Assembly: GCA_963930655.1 (NCBI GenBank)
Contig: OZ005617.1
Location: 13,987,568 to 14,051,567 of the forward strand
DNA: 64,000 nucleotides
Reading direction: 5' to 3'
Source of the DNA: Myrica gale
Lineage: Eukaryota; Streptophyta; Magnoliopsida; Fagales; Myricaceae
The notes beneath the pieces are model-generated. The model saw only the letters and a list, made by a program, of their open reading frames with translations. It ran no database searches and was not told the DNA's origin. The position numbers and the translations under genes were made by a program. Below are positions 61,688 to 64,000 of the stretch, one piece after another; position 1 is the first letter of the stretch; each line of letters opens with the position of its first letter.

Positions 61688-62716
61688 ATGAGCGAGGAAG
61701 ATAAAAACCGAGGAATCCCCGCCGAGCATCATCATGAGCCTCAGTACGGCACCTTCCAGGGCGTCCCCAACTATCCTCCGCCGCTGCATCCGCCCGTCAT
61801 CGGCTTGCCTCAGCCTGTCCCCCCTCCCGGGGCCACCCAGCCCTCGGCTCCCCCTGCGTACTATGATCAAGGATATCAAACCGTTCCAGGTTCTCATTCC
61901 TTTTTTTGATTTTGTTTGGGCTACTGAACTGTTGGGCTTTCAGCTTTGGTTGCTTCGAGTTGGATAATTGTTTTTGTGAAGTTGACCCATGTTTGGTCGT
62001 GTAAATGCCGTGCTTATATTCATACAGTTGAAAGTGGAAGTGGAGAGTGATATTTATCCAAAGCACTTTCTTCGCGTGATTAGATTTTGTTCATCTGGGT
62101 TTTCAGATCATGGGTAATATACTGAAAACTAGATGTTGCGGTATAACTTGATCCTGATCCCTGGCTGTCCAAAACACTTTTAGGATGGGTTCGTTTTGTG
62201 GTAGTGTTCTTCGCCTGTGTGATAGCCGATAGGTCCAAGTTGAATACAGTGACTCAAATCCAACTGTTGGGTTTTGATGCTTCCAAGAGTCATTTTTGGG
62301 ATTGTGTTGGTTTTCTAAGTTACGTATGCTGTTTTTAGTGTGACCTCCTGGCCAGGTTTTCGGCAAGTAACTAGGTTGTTTAATTTTAAAGTTCCTACCC
62401 CTTTTCTGACGATCAGTGCGTCTAAAAGAAATAAAATACAATTTCAAATTGAGAAGTTAAAAGTTGGGATTATTCTGTTATATAATATCTTTATTAACCG
62501 CTGTTATGTTCACAACTCGTATATTCCTTTTTTTGGGTAGTTTAACTGAACCTCCAGAGTCATACTTTGAAAATGCAGATTTAATGATAAAATTTGAACT
62601 AATCTGTCTATATTTGTGAATGTCTTTAATCTCGTTCTAGGTTATGCAGTTGCCGAGGGAAGCCCAGTGAGAGAGCGTCGCCTTCCTTGCTGTGGTATTG
62701 GTGTTGGCTGGTTCCT
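61688..62716 (+). CDS. 60S ribosomal protein L18a-like protein, first two coding exons (partial)
   Basis: Small plant membrane protein named for weak likeness to L18a; it is not a ribosome component by family architecture, and its function is poorly known. Exon 61688-61889 encodes MSEEDKNRGIPAEHHHEPQY and a proline-rich part with YGTFQGVPNYPPPLHPPVIG, PQPVPPPGA and YDQGYQTVPG. Exon 62641-62716 encodes YAVAEGSPVRERRLPCCGIG then VGWFL, the family signature just before the first membrane segment. Splice sites are GT-AG and in phase. The remaining exon or exons, with the membrane segments, lie beyond the window, since no continuation appears in 62717-64000. The ATG is the first one and fits the usual family start. 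Confidence 0.88.
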
Positions 62717-62838
62717 GTAAGTTTTCATCACGTGTTCTTTATGCTTGGATTTTATTAAAATATTGCTTCACAGAAGTATCAAGTCCACATATAGATATCA
62801 ATAAGAATTTACTGAATGAGTTTCGAATTTGTATGTGG

Positions 62839-63097
62839 AGGCTGATCCACATTGCATTTGGTTGTGTCTTTGGAGGGAGCGAAATAGTAGATGTTTTGAA
62901 GATAGTTCTTTGTCTTTGGCTAGGTTGCAGGGTGTTTTATTGTCTCCTCTTTTTCTTTGGGCGAATTCGGTGCTTAGCTGCCCTTTTGTAGATTTTGTTA
63001 GTTCCCTTGCTTGTTTGGAGTAGTGTCTTCGGTATAGTCCTTTGTACTGTTTTCACTATTTCTAATGAGATTGGCTTATTTATCAAAAAAAAAAAAA
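62839..63097 (+). mobile_element. Short 5'-truncated LINE insert with exact 19-bp target duplication
   Basis: Encodes only the last part of LINE ORF2 (CIWLCLWRERNSRCFEDSSL, FLWANSVLSCPFVDFVSSL, then ACLE and stop), the 3' UTR and a poly-A run. GTTTCGAATTTGTATGTGG occurs exactly at 62820-62838 and 63098-63116. The exact duplication and uninterrupted A-run point to a young insertion. It lies in sense orientation in the L18a-like intron and belongs to the same family as the intron-8 LINE. Confidence 0.93.
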
Positions 63098-63116
63098 GTT
63101 TCGAATTTGTATGTGG

Positions 63117-64000
63117 CCATATGAAGTTTCCATCGCCAATTTGTGGGTTCAGGTTTATCGTCTTCACAGACAAATAATTTGTACGCGGACGTTCATTTAA
63201 GAGCTAGTAAAAGTTGATTAACAAAACCATTTAGAATACTGCTCTCTGTTGCTATGAATTAACGAAAGAAGGCATGAAATTTCAGACAACCTAGATTAGT
63301 TCTCAATATTCATTCAGCAATCTGGTTTTTAATATGGAATTTGCGTAGATGTAACCTTATCTGGTCAACATTTTGAGGCTCTCAGTTGTGATCTGGAAGT
63401 TCTACCTTCCTGGCATGCAGTGGAGAGTTTGAGTTGATATGTGCAGAGACACAAGCAAGAACGAGGCATTAAAATGGGGCCCAAAACAGAATTAGAGTGT
63501 ATTGTTCTAATTTTCTATCCAGTGCCTTAGTTGAATTAATGTTATAATTTAGGTTGGCTTGTAGGCCGTAAATATCTTTATTGATATTTATATGCATGTC
63601 TTGCTTGGTGTTTGCTCATTGTTTTTTTGATACTATAACTCGATTAACTGCTTCCAAGTTTGACTCCGCTTAGTTATGTAGACAATGTCAAGAAATTAGC
63701 CATAGCTTTCCTTGCTCTGGATCTGTAGTGACTTCTTTTCTTCAAATCAAAACCCGCAAAAGTTGTTAACACATAATCTAAAGCCTTGCAGACATTTTGG
63801 GGAGTAGAAAAGAGGTCACTGAATAGGAATTTATTGAGCTAGCCATTGATCCGATTAGTGTGGCATGCCCAACTTGAGATAAAACCTTTGCCTTACGACC
63901 TGTTAGCTTCAGATGAACGTTATCAGAAATATTAGCAGAAGTTATGTGTTAATGTTTTTTTGAGACACCTTTTCCTGGAACTTTGTTTTACCCCTATTGC
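63117..64000. other. Continuation of the L18a-like intron
   Basis: AT-rich intron-like sequence. No exon, repeat or other gene recognised up to the window edge. Confidence 0.5.

Overview
This is nuclear DNA of a flowering plant, most likely a woody eudicot. Three host genes have plant-type introns. All three, and the DNA between them, are filled with plant transposable elements. The species cannot be read from the sequence. No bacterial operons, rRNA, tRNA or CRISPR arrays were seen.

Layout. (1) 1-15968, plus strand: the last 22 exons (about 1,190 residues and the stop) of a callose synthase close to Arabidopsis CALS9/GSL10. Two introns are swollen to about 3.7 kb by antisense Copia fossils, an antisense LINE piece and a fold-back MITE. 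(2) 16780-26430: a transposon nest. It holds two inverted copies of a hAT transposase pseudogene, one split by a solo LTR, with a LINE 3' fragment and a decayed MuDR-type MULE between them. (3) 27072-27351: a lone purple acid phosphatase exon, then an unidentified ORF. (4) 27945-33768: an L1-type LINE with RNase H whose 5' half is inverted and which has a target-site duplication, the layout expected of twin priming. (5) 36377-49350, minus strand: a complete 12-exon gene for an NTMC2T6-type protein (membrane anchor, SMP lipid-transfer domain, C2 domain). The exons I assigned sum exactly to a 749-residue frame. Its introns hold a 6.06-kb LINE with a 17-bp target-site duplication and a second LINE piece ending beside the last splice acceptor. 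(6) 50000-61000: AT-rich DNA with MITEs, a solo LTR with a striking repeat of GTGTCGACAC palindromes, and a Copia fossil carrying a hAT insertion. (7) 61688 to the end, plus strand: the first two coding exons of a 60S ribosomal protein L18a-like membrane protein, with a small recent LINE insert in the intron.

The host genes are unrelated housekeeping-type genes (cell-wall glucan synthesis, membrane-contact lipid handling, small membrane protein) and do not form a pathway. I found no new multi-gene system. The most informative features are insertion structures whose boundaries and duplications can be read base by base: the twin-primed LINE with microhomology at the internal priming site, nested insertions with intact target duplications, and the palindrome array in the solo LTR.
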